64,000 bases of DNA, taken from contig ML213505.1 of assembly GCA_004369045.1 (NCBI GenBank), positions 1,361,849 through 1,425,848 of the forward strand, written 5' to 3'. The notes beneath the pieces were generated by a model. It saw only the letters and a list, made by a program, of their open reading frames with translations. It made no database searches and was not told where the DNA came from. Below are positions 23,692 to 37,024 of this stretch, in pieces; position 1 is the stretch's first letter, and the number at the start of each line of letters is the position of its first letter. The stretch comes from Heliocybe sulcata (Eukaryota > Basidiomycota > Agaricomycetes > Gloeophyllales > Gloeophyllaceae). Position numbers and translations under genes: made by a program.

Positions 23692-26187
23692 ATGGTCTAC
23701 ATACCACCTCCACAACTCGCGTCAGCGTCGCGCCCATCGTACGGCGAAGCCTACGCGAACATCCTCGCTGCCCACCGTCGCTCGCCTCTAACCTCGGCTT
23801 CCTCTGTGATCATGCTTGTAGCTCCAGATGTGGACGCGCTGTGTGCTGCCAGGATGCTCGCAGATCTCTTTAAGCAGGATGATGTCATGCATCGTATCAT
23901 TCCTGTGTCTGGTATCGCTGAGCTGGAAAGAATGAGGGACGAGCTGGCAACTTATGCTGAGGTGACCATTATCTTGTGCATAAGAAAAACGTGCTGCTGA
24001 CCGAGTGGCTCAGTTACATACGTTAATCCTCATCAACATGGGTGCCATCCTCGACCTGCCATCACCAGCGTGGTTTGGGGAGTTCAGCACCAAGCTCACC
24101 GTTCATGTCATCGACTCGTCTCGACCACAGAACTTGTCAAGTCTTTTCATGGGAGGAGAGAACGGTGACAAAATCATTATCTGGGACGATGGTGAAACCG
24201 AGAAACTGGAGGACGAACGGAAAGCCTGGGAGGCTTTAATGGTGGGGACGTCCAGGAGATCTAGTGGCGTTCATGGACTGACTCATTGTGTAGTATGAAC
24301 CAGAAGCCGACTCGGACGAAGATGACGATGACTCCGATCTCGAGTCTGACGAGGCATCAGAGGAGGAGGATGCAGGCGATGACTACGAAGGTGACAGCAG
24401 TCCCTCCGGGAAACGTAGGTCAAGTGGGGAAGACGGTCCAAGACGACGCAAACGTCGGAGAACCGATCAAGATGTAGGTCTTTCCTCAAAAGTCCATATC
24501 TGAATTTGCGACTGAACAAATGGACAGCGGCCCCTTCGTATGTCGCGGGCAGACCGAGAGCGCCACTCTTCAATCATCAACAAACACTATACCCTCGGTA
24601 CATGGCACGGTCAAAGTGCCTCGGGAACCATCTACATCCTTGCCACCGTGCTTGAACGCGTGGACAACGATCTTCTATGGTTTGTTACCCCTCCTGCTCC
24701 CATTCATCATCTGTCACATAGATTTACATTTTTATATTAATTGATAGGCTGGCCATCCTCGGCCTAACCCACCAATACAACACAACTCGCATATCCCGCG
24801 AGGAGTACGAGAAGTACCACTCAATCTACTACGACGAGGTCTTCCGGCTCAACCCGCCACTCCCCGCCGACGCTTCCTCACGATTGAAATCGCTACACCC
24901 TGATGACCAGTCCGTACGTGCTACCGAAGAGCTCCGGTTTATGCTGTTCAGGCATTGGACCCTATACGATGCGATGTACCATTCGAGTTACGTAGCGAGC
25001 AAGTTAGGTATATGGAAGGAGAAGGGGAGGAAACGGCTAAGCGGTTTGTTAGCTAAGATGGGGTAAGTTTATGGACTGTGATTGCGACTGAGCTGCATCT
25101 GATGAACTACTTTAGATTCTCAATACCACAAACACAACAGCCCTACTCTCACATGGACATGGACCTCAAGAAGCACCTGCGCACAAAACTCGAAGCTATC
25201 GCCCCCGAATACGGATTAATCGAGCTCTCCTACCCGTCCTTCCTCCGATGCTTCGGCTACCGCTCTCAGCCACTCTCAGCGGCAGACGCTGTAGAGGCGG
25301 TCTCTGCCCTTCTGGACGTTGCTGGCGGTGTGCGCATGGAGGTCGAGGTTGAGGGTACTAGAAACGGTGGGGAGTGGTTTGGTGGAGGGAGGTTATGGGA
25401 TTTGCAGGAGAGGTGGAGGGAGGAGGACAGGGAGAATGTGCCCCCCGGTGGTGGGGCGGTGAAGAGGAAGGAGAAGGAGGAGGGGGATGGTGAGGAGGAC
25501 CAGGAGGAGAGGGAGAAGGTACAGTGGTGGGTAAAGAACTTCTGGGCTGCGTACGATGCTTTGAGCAAGTAAGTCTCCCATCTAGTGAGACCTATCATCT
25601 ACTTACTAACGTGCTCATCGTCTCAGCATCAACAAACTGCAAACTGCACTCCCGCTCTCCATGTCCCTCCACCGCGCCATCATTCGGCAAGGCTCCTCCA
25701 TCATCGACAAGCAGGACATCCGCACGATGCGCAACCACCGTGTGGTGGTACTCACACAGGGTCCTGACCTTGCGCTATTCTCCCACCCCGGCGTCCTCTC
25801 GCGCCTCGCGCTGTGGCTCGTCGACGCCCTGCGCGACCGCGTGCCCGGGCAGAGTCTGTCGGGGAGGAAAAGCAAGAGAAAGAGCTTGCCATTTGTGGTG
25901 GCGTGCTTGAATGAGAAGGCAGGGAGTTATGTTGTCGTCGGTGTCACGGGGGCCATGGATTATGGAGATGTAAGGAAGAAGTGGGTTTCCTCTCTCCTCA
26001 CCTCTCTAGCGAGCATGTCTCTGACGCCCTTTGTTCTAGTGAATTCGGCCTTGCCTTCCTTGATGCGAAGGAGCGCTGCAACGCCCGCACGCGGCATGGG
26101 TCCTTCGACACATCCGTCATCGAGATTAATCAGGCCGACATCAAGATATTCCTCGAGACCCTTGCCGATGCGGGACCGGACTACTAG
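23692..26187 (+). CDS. CDC45: Cdc45 replication initiation factor (CMG helicase subunit)
   Basis: Joins Mcm2-7 and GINS to form the replicative helicase. Starts at 23692 (MVYIPPPQLASASRPSYGEA), followed by APDVDALCAARMLADLFKQD from the DHH-like fold. Next are LHTLILINMGAILDLPSPAW and VHVIDSSRPQNLSSLF. A long acidic, phosphorylatable stretch precedes RRRKRRRTDQD. Conserved C-terminal blocks follow: WHGQSASGTIYILATVLER, LRFMLFRHWTLYDAMYHSSY, SIPQTQQPYSHMDMDLKKHL, TLPLSMSLHRAIIRQGSSII-like sequence and VVVGVTGAMDYGDVRKN, ending IFLETLADAGPDY at 26187. Short GT-AG introns are scattered. Odd: a Glu/Lys-rich insertion (about 25,400-25,520) in the C-terminal half. Confidence 0.95.
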
Positions 26188-26620
26188 ACGAAGGACTGCT
26201 TAACCCATTTCCTTTCTTCATCACATCCCTTTGCATAGTCCTCATTTTGTCCTATCTTGATCATGCTAGCACCCGGTAATGCTCGATGTATAAATTATTG
26301 GATTAGTGTGTCATATTTGAATGGTGCTAGTATTTGTAGAATGATGTGTAGTAGTATCTCGGAAATCAGATCATTACTATCCCTGCTTGGTGCCTCTTGA
26401 CGAGACCTATTAACTCTATTGGCACATCTGGGGCTATATATGGGTATGAGTGTAAGACGACACGAGACACCAGGATCGATGGCTAACCTTGCATACCCCG
26501 GGTCATCCTGCGAGCCCTACTCAAAGATGGACGCCACCGCAAGGAAGCTAAACAAGCCTCCGCCCCTACAGGAAATACAACCCATCGTCAGCTCAGATTC
26601 ATGTTCGGTCTCAATCACAA
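26188..26620. other. Convergent 3' interval between CDC45 and AIM25
   Basis: Holds the 3' UTRs of two tail-to-tail genes. No feature recognised. Confidence 0.5.
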
Positions 26621-28225
26621 TCATGATTCAACAATAATAATGACTTCGCCAACACGATTCCTATTATAAACCATAACACAGCACGCGGTGACGAAAAGAA
26701 AGACGATTTGGCGCTTGACAGACATAACTAACCCGGAGTGCCGCGAGAAGTAGTCAAAGTCGATGGTCACGGCTGTCGCGAGGATGAGCTGCGGGTGGGT
26801 CAGTGAGGGGCCGGAGGAAGAGGGAAAGACACCCACGGCACGCTCGTCCATGGATAGGTTGCGCTCGATGATAGGTTTCTCCCCCCGCGCAGCGATTTCG
26901 GAGTCGGAGAGGTCGGGGTGGAAGCGTATGAAGTACTGGCCTATGCACCCATCATTGATATTCGATACAACCCTCTTGTAGAAGCACTGAGATGGGCTAC
27001 TCGCCTGTGTCCGTGAAGACCTATGGTTCCCGCAACATTAAGTGTCTGGCAGGAGTGAAACGAAAGAACAGGAAGGAGCAGCGCACCTCCCGTCCTAGAC
27101 CCCGAAAAGCCCTCCGGATACTCGCGAACTCCTCCCCTTGATAGTCTCTCAAGCTGAAGCTCCACGCCCAGAGACCTTCATCGATGGCGGCGAGCTGGGT
27201 GAACGTTTCTTCAGACTCGTCGGGTTCGGATGAGGACGTTGACTGGGTGGGCTCCGGTTGCGAATCTGAGATTGTTGAGAGGATTGGTCGGGAGGTTTCA
27301 CTTCCAGTTCGGACACGAGATGCGTTAGCTGGAAGGGTGGAGGGCACGAAAAGAAATGAGAGAGGCGTACCGTCGGAACACATCGTACCTCCTTCTCCAA
27401 GGATGCCACCGCTGCTGGACCTCGCCAAACGTGTCGAGCACGGGTTCCCCTTCTGTTGTGTACTCGGAGTAGTTATTCAGCCGTTGTACGAACATGCGTG
27501 AGTTTATCCACGCGAATGGGCGTCTGATCTACAGCCCCCCGGTCAGGTCAGGGCGTTTGAGCGTAAGATTAGTGGACGAACCCAAAGGATAGGCGCCCCT
27601 TGCGGGTCCATGACGAGGGCGCGGAAGGGGCGGTGGGTCTTGAAGATCTGGCGGGAGAAGGTGGAGAAAAAGCCACGAGGTTCTTCCGCAATGAAGCCTA
27701 GTGTTTCTCCTAGCTCGTTGCCTGCAGACATGGTCAGGCCTCTTGGGTACAGGAATTTACTGAGACATACTAATGACATAGCGATTAGCCTGCTCAAAGC
27801 CGACGAATATATTAAGCATCTCGATCTGCCTGGGCCATTTCAACAACCTCTGCCCCAAACATAAGATACAGGCCCTGCACGTACCTCGTAATCACCAGCG
27901 ACGGGTTACTCAGGATTACTCTCAGACTCTCCTCCGGATCCATGGCCTGCATCCTCTCGCGTTCTCCCCAAGATAATTGCTGCCGCTCGTCGTCCGCTCT
28001 AGACTCCTCTGTCCGTCCAAATGGATCCGAGGAAAGCCGCTCAAACTCTTCGCTCTTCTCGTCTCTTCTCATCCTCCTTGGGGGGTCACGTCTTCGCCCT
28101 CCACCCGGTGTCCGGTCGCCAAACCTAGAGAGCGCATAGCTGCGAGTAGCGGGCAGCGCCAGCCGTGGTGCAAATCTCGACCCAGCGAGAACGGGCAGGG
28201 TCCTACAGCCGCGAAGGGTAAGCAT
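26621..28225 (-). CDS. AIM25: Aim25-type phospholipid scramblase family protein, mitochondrial
   Basis: Scramblase-family protein; yeast Aim25 is mitochondrial and stress-linked. Starts at 28225 with MLTLRGCRTLPVLAGSRFAP, a basic presequence, then a charged linker with RRRDPPRRMRRDEK. Core blocks are NPSLVITR, FEQANRYVI-like sequence, GETLGFIAEEPRGFFSTFSR, QIFKTHRPFRALVMDPQGAP, VQRLNNYSEYTTEGEPVLDT, FGEVQQRWHPWRRRYDVF, LWAWSFSLRDYQGEEFASI, FTDTGQYFIRFHP, and the family's C-terminal VTIDFDYFSRHSG. A Ser/Pro-rich insertion lies mid-core. The final 72-nt intron (26661-26732) is a multiple of three without stops, so it may be optional (see findings). Stop at 26621 in both forms. Divergent from ECO1. 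Confidence 0.87.
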
Positions 28226-28385
28226 TCAGGCAAGTCGCCGAGCAAAGGTTGTACGTATAGCAGGGAACTTACTCGTGCAGTCGATGCATCGGGCTCAGAT
28301 CTCGGTCACAGTGCCGGCCCGGCTCCGATTACGCTGCGCGAGTCACGTGCTTGACGCGTTTATTGTGACAATGTGACACGCCATC

Positions 28386-28392
28386 TATAAAG
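28386..28392 (+). promoter_or_regulatory. TATA box of ECO1
   Basis: TATAAAG lies 42 bp before the ATG at 28434 but only 15 bp before an in-frame ATG at 28407. Since transcription normally begins downstream of a TATA box by about 30 bp or more, this favours 28434 as the true start. Confidence 0.45.
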
Positions 28393-28433
28393 CGCGTGCT
28401 GCCCGCATGTTGATCGGCTTCTTCTCCGCCCTC

Positions 28434-29850
28434 ATGTCCTCCGCCAAAGTCAAGCGAACCTACAGCGGCACCCGCACAGCGAAATCGTCCCTCCCTGCGC
28501 CCTCCTCGCCGCCCTCAGGACTGTCGTCGCCGCCCGCACCAAGTAATGTCAGGCCCAAACGACCGCTCCTCGAGCGCTTCGCGACCAACAGCGACAGTGC
28601 ACCGCCGACGAAACGCACGCTCACTGCTAAGCAGCGCGAGAAACAGGTACAACTAAACAAGAAGACTCTAGTCCAACTACACTTTGCTCTGGAAACATCC
28701 GTACTACGCACATGCGCCACATGTGGGCTGTCGTACACAAAGGGCGCACCGGACGATGAGGCGTTACACCGCTCCCACTGCGCACGGGTGCAGCGAGGAA
28801 TGGAGTGGGGGCGGGAGGAGGAGAAGGAGAAGCTAAAAGCCGGCGTGCAGGAGGTCGCATCGGCCGTTAGGATCAAGGACGGCCGGAAGGGCCGCATCAT
28901 CTGCGTCAAGGCTGACGTGAGCGGCAAGATCGGATCGAAGGTGAGTTATCGGATGTATCGCCAGGAATACTGCCGGTACAGGGTGCGACGGTGCGGATGC
29001 GATTGTGGTTCAGACGCGTGCGATGTGAGCTAAAGGGTACGATGGGCTGGGAGCTTCTGTGCGCCGTTGAGCCACATTTCTCGCTTGCTAAGCATGACCG
29101 GCTCTTATAAAATATTGTGCCCGGTGCGGGGGGAAGCTCCGTTCGGTTAGGGTCGGGCGCGCTGCCAGCCAGACCTATTAAAACTGTCAGTGGCCGATGG
29201 CCTGTCACGTCGCGCGTTGTCTGGTAATTGCGCTCTTGAGCTCTGTAAGAGCCGTATCCGCACTTTGCACCCTGCACCCTTTCACATGTATACTTCAATC
29301 GCTGACAGAATGACTTTCCTAGCTCAAATCCCTCCTGGAGACAATCAACCTCTCATTGTCCTCCCCGGCCCTGCTCCCGGCTACCCTCCAAGCCTCTAAA
29401 GTCTACCTCTTCCTCGTCCCTTCCAAGACATCCTCGCCCTCCACCAGCACGCGCGAGAAGATCGTAGGCTGTATAATCGCCCAGCGCATATCCACCGCCA
29501 TGGCCGTCGTCACGCCCCCGGAATCCAGCACATCCAGCGACAAGTCAACACCATCCACATCTAACGAGCGTCCACCTCCCGATCTCATCAACGTTGATCC
29601 GACGCTCGGCATCTTTTGCTCCCCCGCACCCCTCCCCACGCCCCTAGGCATCCCGCGCCTCTTCGTCCCCACCTCCCACCGCCGTCAGGGAGTCGCTACC
29701 GCCCTCCTCTCCGCCGCCGCCCGCACCTTCATCCATGGCTGCCCGCTCGATCCCACGAAGGGCGAGGTCGCCTTCACGCAGCCCACCTCGGGCGGGCAGG
29801 CCGTCATGCAGAGCTGGGGACAAGGAGGGGTTAGGGTTTACGAGGAGTGA
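28434..29850 (+). CDS. ECO1: Cohesin acetyltransferase Eco1/Ctf7
   Basis: Acetylates Smc3 in S phase to lock sister-chromatid cohesion. Exon 1 (28434-28940) has a Ser/Pro-rich lead, then the C2H2 finger CATCGLSYTKGAPDDEALHR followed by SHC, and GRIICVKADVSGKIGSK. After a 382-nt intron (28941-29322) the GNAT part begins LKSLLETINLSLSS, then VYLFLVPSK, REKIVGCIIAQRIS, the acetyl-CoA loop RLFVPTSHRRQGVATALLSA, and the C-terminal GEVAFTQPTSGGQAVMQSWG ending VRVYEE at 29850. ATG 28434 (MSSAKVKRTYSGTRTAK) is preferred over 28407 because of the TATA box spacing. The cohesion role fits the family; position beside CDC45 and AIM25 seems incidental. Confidence 0.9.
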
Positions 29851-30193
29851 ACGCGAAAGCCGGTCCCACATACCCGCGCCGCCGTGACTCTATACCTTGC
29901 TGACATCTTTCTTATATCTTTATTTCTCTTCTCTGCATTTCGTTTTGTCGATGCTTGATCTCCCTCATATTCCCGTCCAAGATGTAATGTATCATTATCA
30001 TGACGATCTGAGGCTACACATATTCCCAAGGCGTAGTGACTATCTTTACATAGTTGCGATGTTGTCGTCAAGACTCAGGAGAAGAGAAAGAGATCTGAGA
30101 AATAAGCCTTGCAGCCACCCGACACCGATCTATATACAATTTTCCAATATACACGCATCCACCGAGAACAACTGAAAGGGTAGTTTTCTCGGC
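29851..30193. other. Convergent 3' interval between ECO1 and GLT1
   Basis: AT-richer stretch with the two 3' UTRs. No gene seen. Confidence 0.5.
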
Positions 30194-33100
30194 CTATGCT
30201 TGAACGGCGATGGCAGTGCCGTTTGTCAGCTTGCTCGGCGGGGGTATATACGTCTAGGTTGGTTAAGAGTCAGCGAGTTTAACTATGTGGACAACTGAAC
30301 AGACATACCCTAGCCTTGAAGCCTCCAGCGACTGGCAGGCGGGTGACACCGTTCATGAGGTATGTGTCGACCTCGGCGGCAGCACCTCGGCCCTCACTAA
30401 GAAAGGAGAAGGTCATGAGTACGACGACAGAGTACAGCAGCCAATATCACTCACTTAATACCCCAGACGATCAGGGACTGTCCGCGCCGGCAATCACCGG
30501 CGGCAAAGACGCCGTCAACATTGGTAGAGTACCTCTGGAGAGATCGTCAGAGGGTTCCCAATCTCACGTAACTGGACATACCTTAGGAGGCGTCGCAATG
30601 TTCGTCCTGGGATCCGCCTTGACACCAAGGGCGTTAACGAGCTCCTGCTGAGGACCCAAGAACCCAAGTGCGAGGAGGATCAACTGCGCGGGGAAGAACT
30701 TCTCCGACCCATTCACCTCCTCCATCTTCCACTTCCCTCCACTATCCTTCGTCCACTCAACACGGACCGTGTTGACACCCTTCAGCATGCCATCCTCGTC
30801 CACCACGAAATCCTTGGTCGAGATCGAATACTCCCGCGGATCATCACCGAAGTGGGCGGCGACCTCCGTGTGCCCGTAGTCCGTGCGGAAGATGCGCGGC
30901 CACTGCGGCCACGGGTTCTCGCGGCTGCGGGACGCCGGCGGCTTGGGCAGAAGCTCAAAGTTCGTCACAGACTTGGCGCCGTGGCGCATGGAGGTCCCGA
31001 TACAGTCGTTGCCCGTATCGCCGCCGCCGATGACAATGACGTCCTTGCCCTTCGCCGAGATGTACCTGCCGTCCTGATGCTCGCTGTCCAGAAGCGACTG
31101 GGTGTTCATCTGCAGGTACTCCATGGCGAAGTGAATTCCCTCAGCCTCGCGGCCGGGGATCTTCAGATCGCGCGGCCATGTAGCACCGGTGCACACCACG
31201 ACGGCATCGTTCTCAGCACGGATCTCGTTTACGTCCACGTCAACCCCGACATGAGCGTTTCCAACAAAGTTGACCCCTTCCGCGGCCATCAAGTCAACAC
31301 GGCGCTGTACCACTGCCTTGTCCAGCTTCATGTTAGGAATACCATACATGAGGAGACCTCCCATCCGGTCGTTCCGGTCGTAGACAGTCACAGTGTGGCC
31401 GGCTTTGTTGAGCTGATCGGCGCAAGCCAGACCGGCCGGACCTGAACCAATGACTGCCACCCGCTTGCCAGTACGGAATTTCGGGATCTTGGGAGTCATC
31501 CATCCCATCTCAAAGCCCTTGTCGATGATAGCACATTCGATACTCTTTATGCCAACCGGAGCTTCATTGATACCAAGAACACATGCACCCTCGCAAGGAG
31601 CAGGACACACGCGGCCAGTGAACTCGGGGAAGTTGTTCGTCAGGAGCAATCTGTTGAGGGCATCTTGCCATTGGCCCTTGAACACCAAGTCGTTCCACTT
31701 GGGGATAACGTTTGAGACCGGACAACCCGTGTCGGACTGACAGAAGGGCACACCGCAGTCCATGCAACGCGCAGATTGGTACTTCAGCTCGTTATCCGTA
31801 AGTCGAACAGACAGTTCCTTCCAGTCGCGGACACGCTTGCGAGGAGGACGATAGGGTTCGTGGAGCCGTTTGTATTTCATGAAGCCGCGGGTCTTGTCGA
31901 GTTTCGACATCCGCTGCTTCGTAGTATTCTCATCGACCATGGAGTCCTCGAGATCAGCGACGCTGGGCTCATGGCTCCTGCCCCTGACAGGTGTTAGAGC
32001 GGGGGTGTGCGAGCTGGTACGAGAGAAAGGCGTGCGAGGGAGGAGGATGTCCTCCATGCCCTCAGAAGCCAGATCAACTTGGCTCGCAGTCCGGGACGGA
32101 ACCAAGTCTACAACGCTGAGACGGGCCCTCTCCTCCTGCCTATACCTCTCCTGCTCCTCGATGACACGCTTGTAGTCCAGAGGCATAACACGTACGAACA
32201 TGGCAAGCAGATGATGGAAGTCACGCAGGACACGATCGGCGACTTCGGAGCCCGTGTAATGACGGTGGTCTTCGATCAGGCTTCTCAGTTGGGCGATTTC
32301 CTTGGGGTCCGTAACTTTACCAAGCTCAACCATCTCCATATTGACCTTCGTCGCAAACGTATGTGCCATGTCGAGGACGTACGCAATGCCACCGCTCATA
32401 CCGGCTGCAAAGTTTCGTCCAGTGGTGCCCAAGATGACAACCCTGCCACCAGTCATGTACTCGCATCCGTGGTCACCGGTTCCCTCTACGACAGCATTGG
32501 CGCCCGAGTTTCGTACCGCAAACCGCTCAGCAGCGATACCACGAATGAATGCCTCACCAGACGTCGCACCGTACAGACATACATTGCCGATGATGATGTT
32601 CTCTTCCGCCTTGAATGTAGACTGCTTAGGCGGGTAGACGACCAATCGACCCCCAGAAAGACCCTTCCCGACGTAGTCATTGGCGTCACCCTCCAATTCA
32701 AGCGTGATGCCCGGGGCAAGGAAAGCGCCCAGAGATTGACCAGCAGAGCCAGTCATCCGGATATGTATGGTGTCCTTGGGTAACCCCTCCTCACCGTACA
32801 ATTTTGAGACGCGGTAGGACAGTGACGTGCCAAGCGCTCGGTCGGTATTAGTCACATCACACTCGATATGTACTGGTAACCCCTTGGTGAGGGCGGGCTC
32901 CGCTTCGTCCACGAATTTGTTATCCAGTCGAATGTAGAGTTTGTGGTCCTGCTGACGGACACGGTATGTTGCAGCACCTGGACGCATCTGCCAGGCAGGC
33001 TTCAGAATTGCGGAGAGGTCAAGGTGTGCAGTCTTCGGGGTCCTGAGCTTCTCGTCAACTTTCAGCATGTCTGCACGTCCCACCATCTCATTGATGGTAC

Positions 33101-36100
33101 GGAAACCCAGTTTAGCCATGTAGGTACGAAGGTCTTCAGCCATGTAATAGAAGAAGTTGATGACCTGCTCAGGCTGCCCGGCGAACTTGGCTCGCAACTG
33201 CGGGTCCTGTGTCGCAATGCCGACGGGGCAAGTGTTCACTGAGAATATGTGAGGTCAGACAGTACCGACGATACCAACAATTACAACTTACAATGGCACT
33301 TTCTCATCATGATACATCCCATTGCAATGAGGGGTGTCGTCGCGAATCCCCACTCCTCCGCGCCGAGAAGACAAGCCACTGCGATGTCGCGACCGGTACG
33401 CAACTGACCATCAGTCTGTACAGTGACACGGCCGCGGAGATCGTTCAGAACAAGGGTCTGATGGGTCTCCGCTAGACCCAGTTCCCAGGGCAGACCAGCA
33501 TGCTTGATACCAGTCCAGCGAGACGCACCAGTCCCACCGTCGTGGCCAGCGATAAGAATGTGGTCAGCCTTCGCCTTAGCGACACCGCTCGCGACGATAC
33601 CAACACCAACTTCAGATACGAGCTTCACGGACACCCTAGCACGTGGGTTCGAGCACTTGAGGTCGTAGATCAGTTGTTTCAAATCCTCGATGGAATAGAT
33701 ATCATGGTGAGGAGGAGGAGAGATGAGACCCACGCCAGCGGTGGAATGACGAGTACGAGCGATTGATCCAGAAACTTTGTGACCAGGCAACTCTCCACCT
33801 TCACCAGGCTTAGCGCCCTGCGCCATCTTAATCTGCAACTCGTCGGCATCCGATAGATAATTAGCCGTGACACCAAACCGCCCTGAGGCAACCTGCTTGA
33901 TAGCAGACCTCATGGTGTCGCCATTTGGCATGACATTGGAGCGCTCCGCATCTTCACCGCCTTCCCCGGTGTTCGACTTGCCGCCGAGTCGGTTCATGGC
34001 GACGGCCAGGGCGGAATGCGCTTCCATAGAAATCGAGCCGTAGGACATGCCTCCTGTGACGAAGCGCCTGACGATCTCGTTCCAAGGCTCAACTTGATCG
34101 ATGGGGATGGGCGTAACATTCTCGTAACGGAAGTCCAAAAGACCCCGGAGGTGGATCTTCTTCGTCTGTTCGTTCGCGTTCTTCGTGTAGGCATCGAACG
34201 CTGCCTGATTCTTCTCACGAACGGCATCTTGAAGGTTAGCGACACCCGTAGGGTCGTTCACATGAGGTTCTCCACCGTCCCGCCAATGATATTCTCCAGA
34301 CTCTGGCATACCAGGGGGTATGATGGTCTCCCGGCTGGGCCATCCACGTTCATGCAACTCGAAGGCGTCCAGAGCTAAGAGGTCGAACGTGGCACCCTGC
34401 ACCCGGCTCGCAGTACCCGTAAAGCAGCGCTCTACAACCTCGGTGTGAAGTCCGAGAGCTTCGAAGATCTGAGCTCCCTTGTACGACTGTAAAGTAGAGA
34501 TACCCATTTTGGACATGACCTTGAGGATGCCGTTATCAACAGACTTGCGATAGTTGTAGATGAGGTCATCGACCGTCTTGTCGTCCTTGGTCCTGTATAT
34601 GCGATCAATACCGGACCAATACAAAGATTGTGCCTTGACTTACAATCCTTCCCGTTCAATTTTGTGAATGGCTTCCATTATCAACCACGGACAAATCGCA
34701 TCCGCGCCGTACCCGACAAGGACACAAAGATGGTGAACTTCGCGTGCCTCGGCAGTTTCCACCATAAGCGCAACCTTAGCACGCTTCTTATGCGACACAA
34801 GATAGTGGTGGACACCTCCGCAAGCAACGAGAGCGGACAATGGCACACGTGCGGGTCCTGTTTCACGGTCGGACAGTACAATGACCTTGACACCGTCTTC
34901 AATGGCCTGGGCGGCCTCGCTGCAGACTCGATCGAGGGCGAGTTTGTACCCTGGAAGACCCTCCTCCTTCGGGAATGTAATATCAATCGTCCGGGACAGC
35001 CACTTGCCATACGCCACTTGTAGATGCTTCATGGCGTTCATCTCCTCGATCGAGAGGATGGGAGATGGCAATAGAATCCGATGGCATTGCTCGGCCTTCA
35101 TCTCCAGAAGATTACCTTCAGGACCTACGTAGGACTCGAGCGACATGACGATGGCTTCACGGATAGGGTCGATAGGAGGATTAGTGACTTGCGCGAAGAG
35201 TTCGCAGAAGTAGTCGTAGATGAGTCGGGGTTGAGTAGACATGCAGGCAAGGGCGGCATCATTACCCATGGAGCCAAGCGGTTCTTTGCCGTCTGCGACC
35301 ATTGGCAGCATTAGAAGGTTGAGCTGCTCGACGGTGTATCCAAACGCCTGCAACTTGGGATCCTCGCTGAGCGCAGAGGGGTCTGGCTTCGCCTTGATAT
35401 TGACGGAGCGCTCAGTACGCTTGACGATGTTGGGCACTTGCAGCATATGAGTCTCGACCCAAGACGCGAAGTTCTGCTTGCTCGCGGTCGAATGCTTTAA
35501 CTCCTTATCGTCAACTATGCGTCCCTCCAAAGTGTCGACGAGCAGCATGCGACCGGGCTTCAAACGACCCTTGGAGACAATCTTCTCGGGTGGAATAAAG
35601 ACGGCCCCTACTTCCGAGGCACAAACCATAATATCCTCGTTGGTGACTACATAACGACAAGGTCTAAGACCGTTCCTGTCAAGATTAGCACCACAGTATC
35701 GCCCATCGCTGAAGGTGAACAAAGCAGGTCCATCCCAGGGCTCCTGCAAGCACGCCGCCCAATTATAGAACGCGCGTTTCTCTGGCTCCATATTCTGATT
35801 ATCCTGCCATGCCTCGGGGATAAGCATCATTACGGCCTCCGGCAATGTCAGAACGCCGTTGACGACCAGCAACTCGAGAACGTTGTCGAACGCGGCTGAG
35901 TCAGAACCGCCAGCTTCGATGATGGGGTACAGGAGATCGAGTTGATCTCCAAAGAGCGACGACTTGAGCACACCTTCACGAGCGCGCATCCAATTCTTGT
36001 TGCCTCTTACGGTGTTGATTTCACCTACGAATGTTACTGAGTCAGTCTGAATGGGGCCCAGGTTGATCGCAACTCACCGTTATGTGCGGCCCACCGCATA

Positions 36101-37024
36101 GGTTGAGCACGGTCCCAACTAGGGAACGTGTTTGTGGAGAATCGAGAGTGTACAAGAGTGAAATGAGATCGATACAAGACGTGGTTGAGGTCATGATAGT
36201 AATTGTACACTTGCGGCGGCGACAACTGTCCCTTGTATACGACATTTTTAGAGGACATCGAGCAGACGTAGAAGCCCTTAGCGAGGGTACTTCACATGTC
36301 AAGTGCGTTCAGCTAGACGACATAGGTACAGGAGGAAAGGGACGAACATGCTATGGGTCGCGTGCTTGCGGAGGATGTAGAGTTGCCGCTCGAAATACTT
36401 CGCGTCAAACGTACCGCCCTGGCTCCTATTGCCGTCGCCATAGTGCGAGCGAAGAACTACGAAAGGCTGGAAGATGGCCGGCTCCTTGCTGCTGGCTGCA
36501 GGACCAAGGATCGTCCCATCGGTGGGGACCTCTCTCCAGCCAAGGACACGAAGACCTAGATCGTTGGAGATTTTGGCGAAGACAGACTGTTGCTTCTGAA
36601 GCTCGACAGGGTCGTTACGTTTGAAAAAGACATTGCCGACAGCATACTCGCCGAGCTCGGGGAGGGTGGCAGCGATATCTCTTTCAGCCTCCCGTTTGAA
36701 GAAGTCGTGAGGAATACCAGTCATGACACCTGCGCCATCACCGTCACGGCTATCGGCACCAGTGGCTCCTCTGTGGGTGAGAGCACAGAGAAGTTGGCGC
36801 GCATCGGAGACTATCTTGTGGCTCTGGCCGCCTTTGATATGACAGATGAAGCCGACACCGCAAGCGTCCTTCTCATTATCGTTCAGGTACAGGCCTTGGT
36901 TTGCGGGCATGGCACCCGCCCAGGAGTTAGGGTCGCGCTCGACAGCATTGAAACCATCGAAGAACTCTTCGGAAACGGTGTCTGGGACGAGGGGTAGTTC
37001 TGTATGACCGTAAGCGGGGGCCAT
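30194..37024 (-). CDS. GLT1: Glutamate synthase [NADH], fused large and small subunits (GOGAT)
   Basis: Makes two glutamates from glutamine and 2-oxoglutarate, completing ammonium assimilation. Start chosen at 37024 ([20 protein letters not shown]), not the upstream in-frame ATG, because fungal homologues begin here. The Ntn nucleophile Cys is in [17 protein letters not shown], after a short propeptide. In order: class II amidotransferase ([20 protein letters not shown]), central domain ([20 protein letters not shown]), FMN-binding synthase domain ([55 protein letters not shown]), GXGXG domain, then the small-subunit part with [43 protein letters not shown] and [20 protein letters not shown]. 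At least seven short introns. The protein ends [16 protein letters not shown] at 30194. No active-site residue appears missing. Confidence 0.96.

Noticed and set aside
30852-32783. Several long plus frames
   Set aside because: Antisense shadows of the GLT1 exons, which match glutamate synthase over their whole length.
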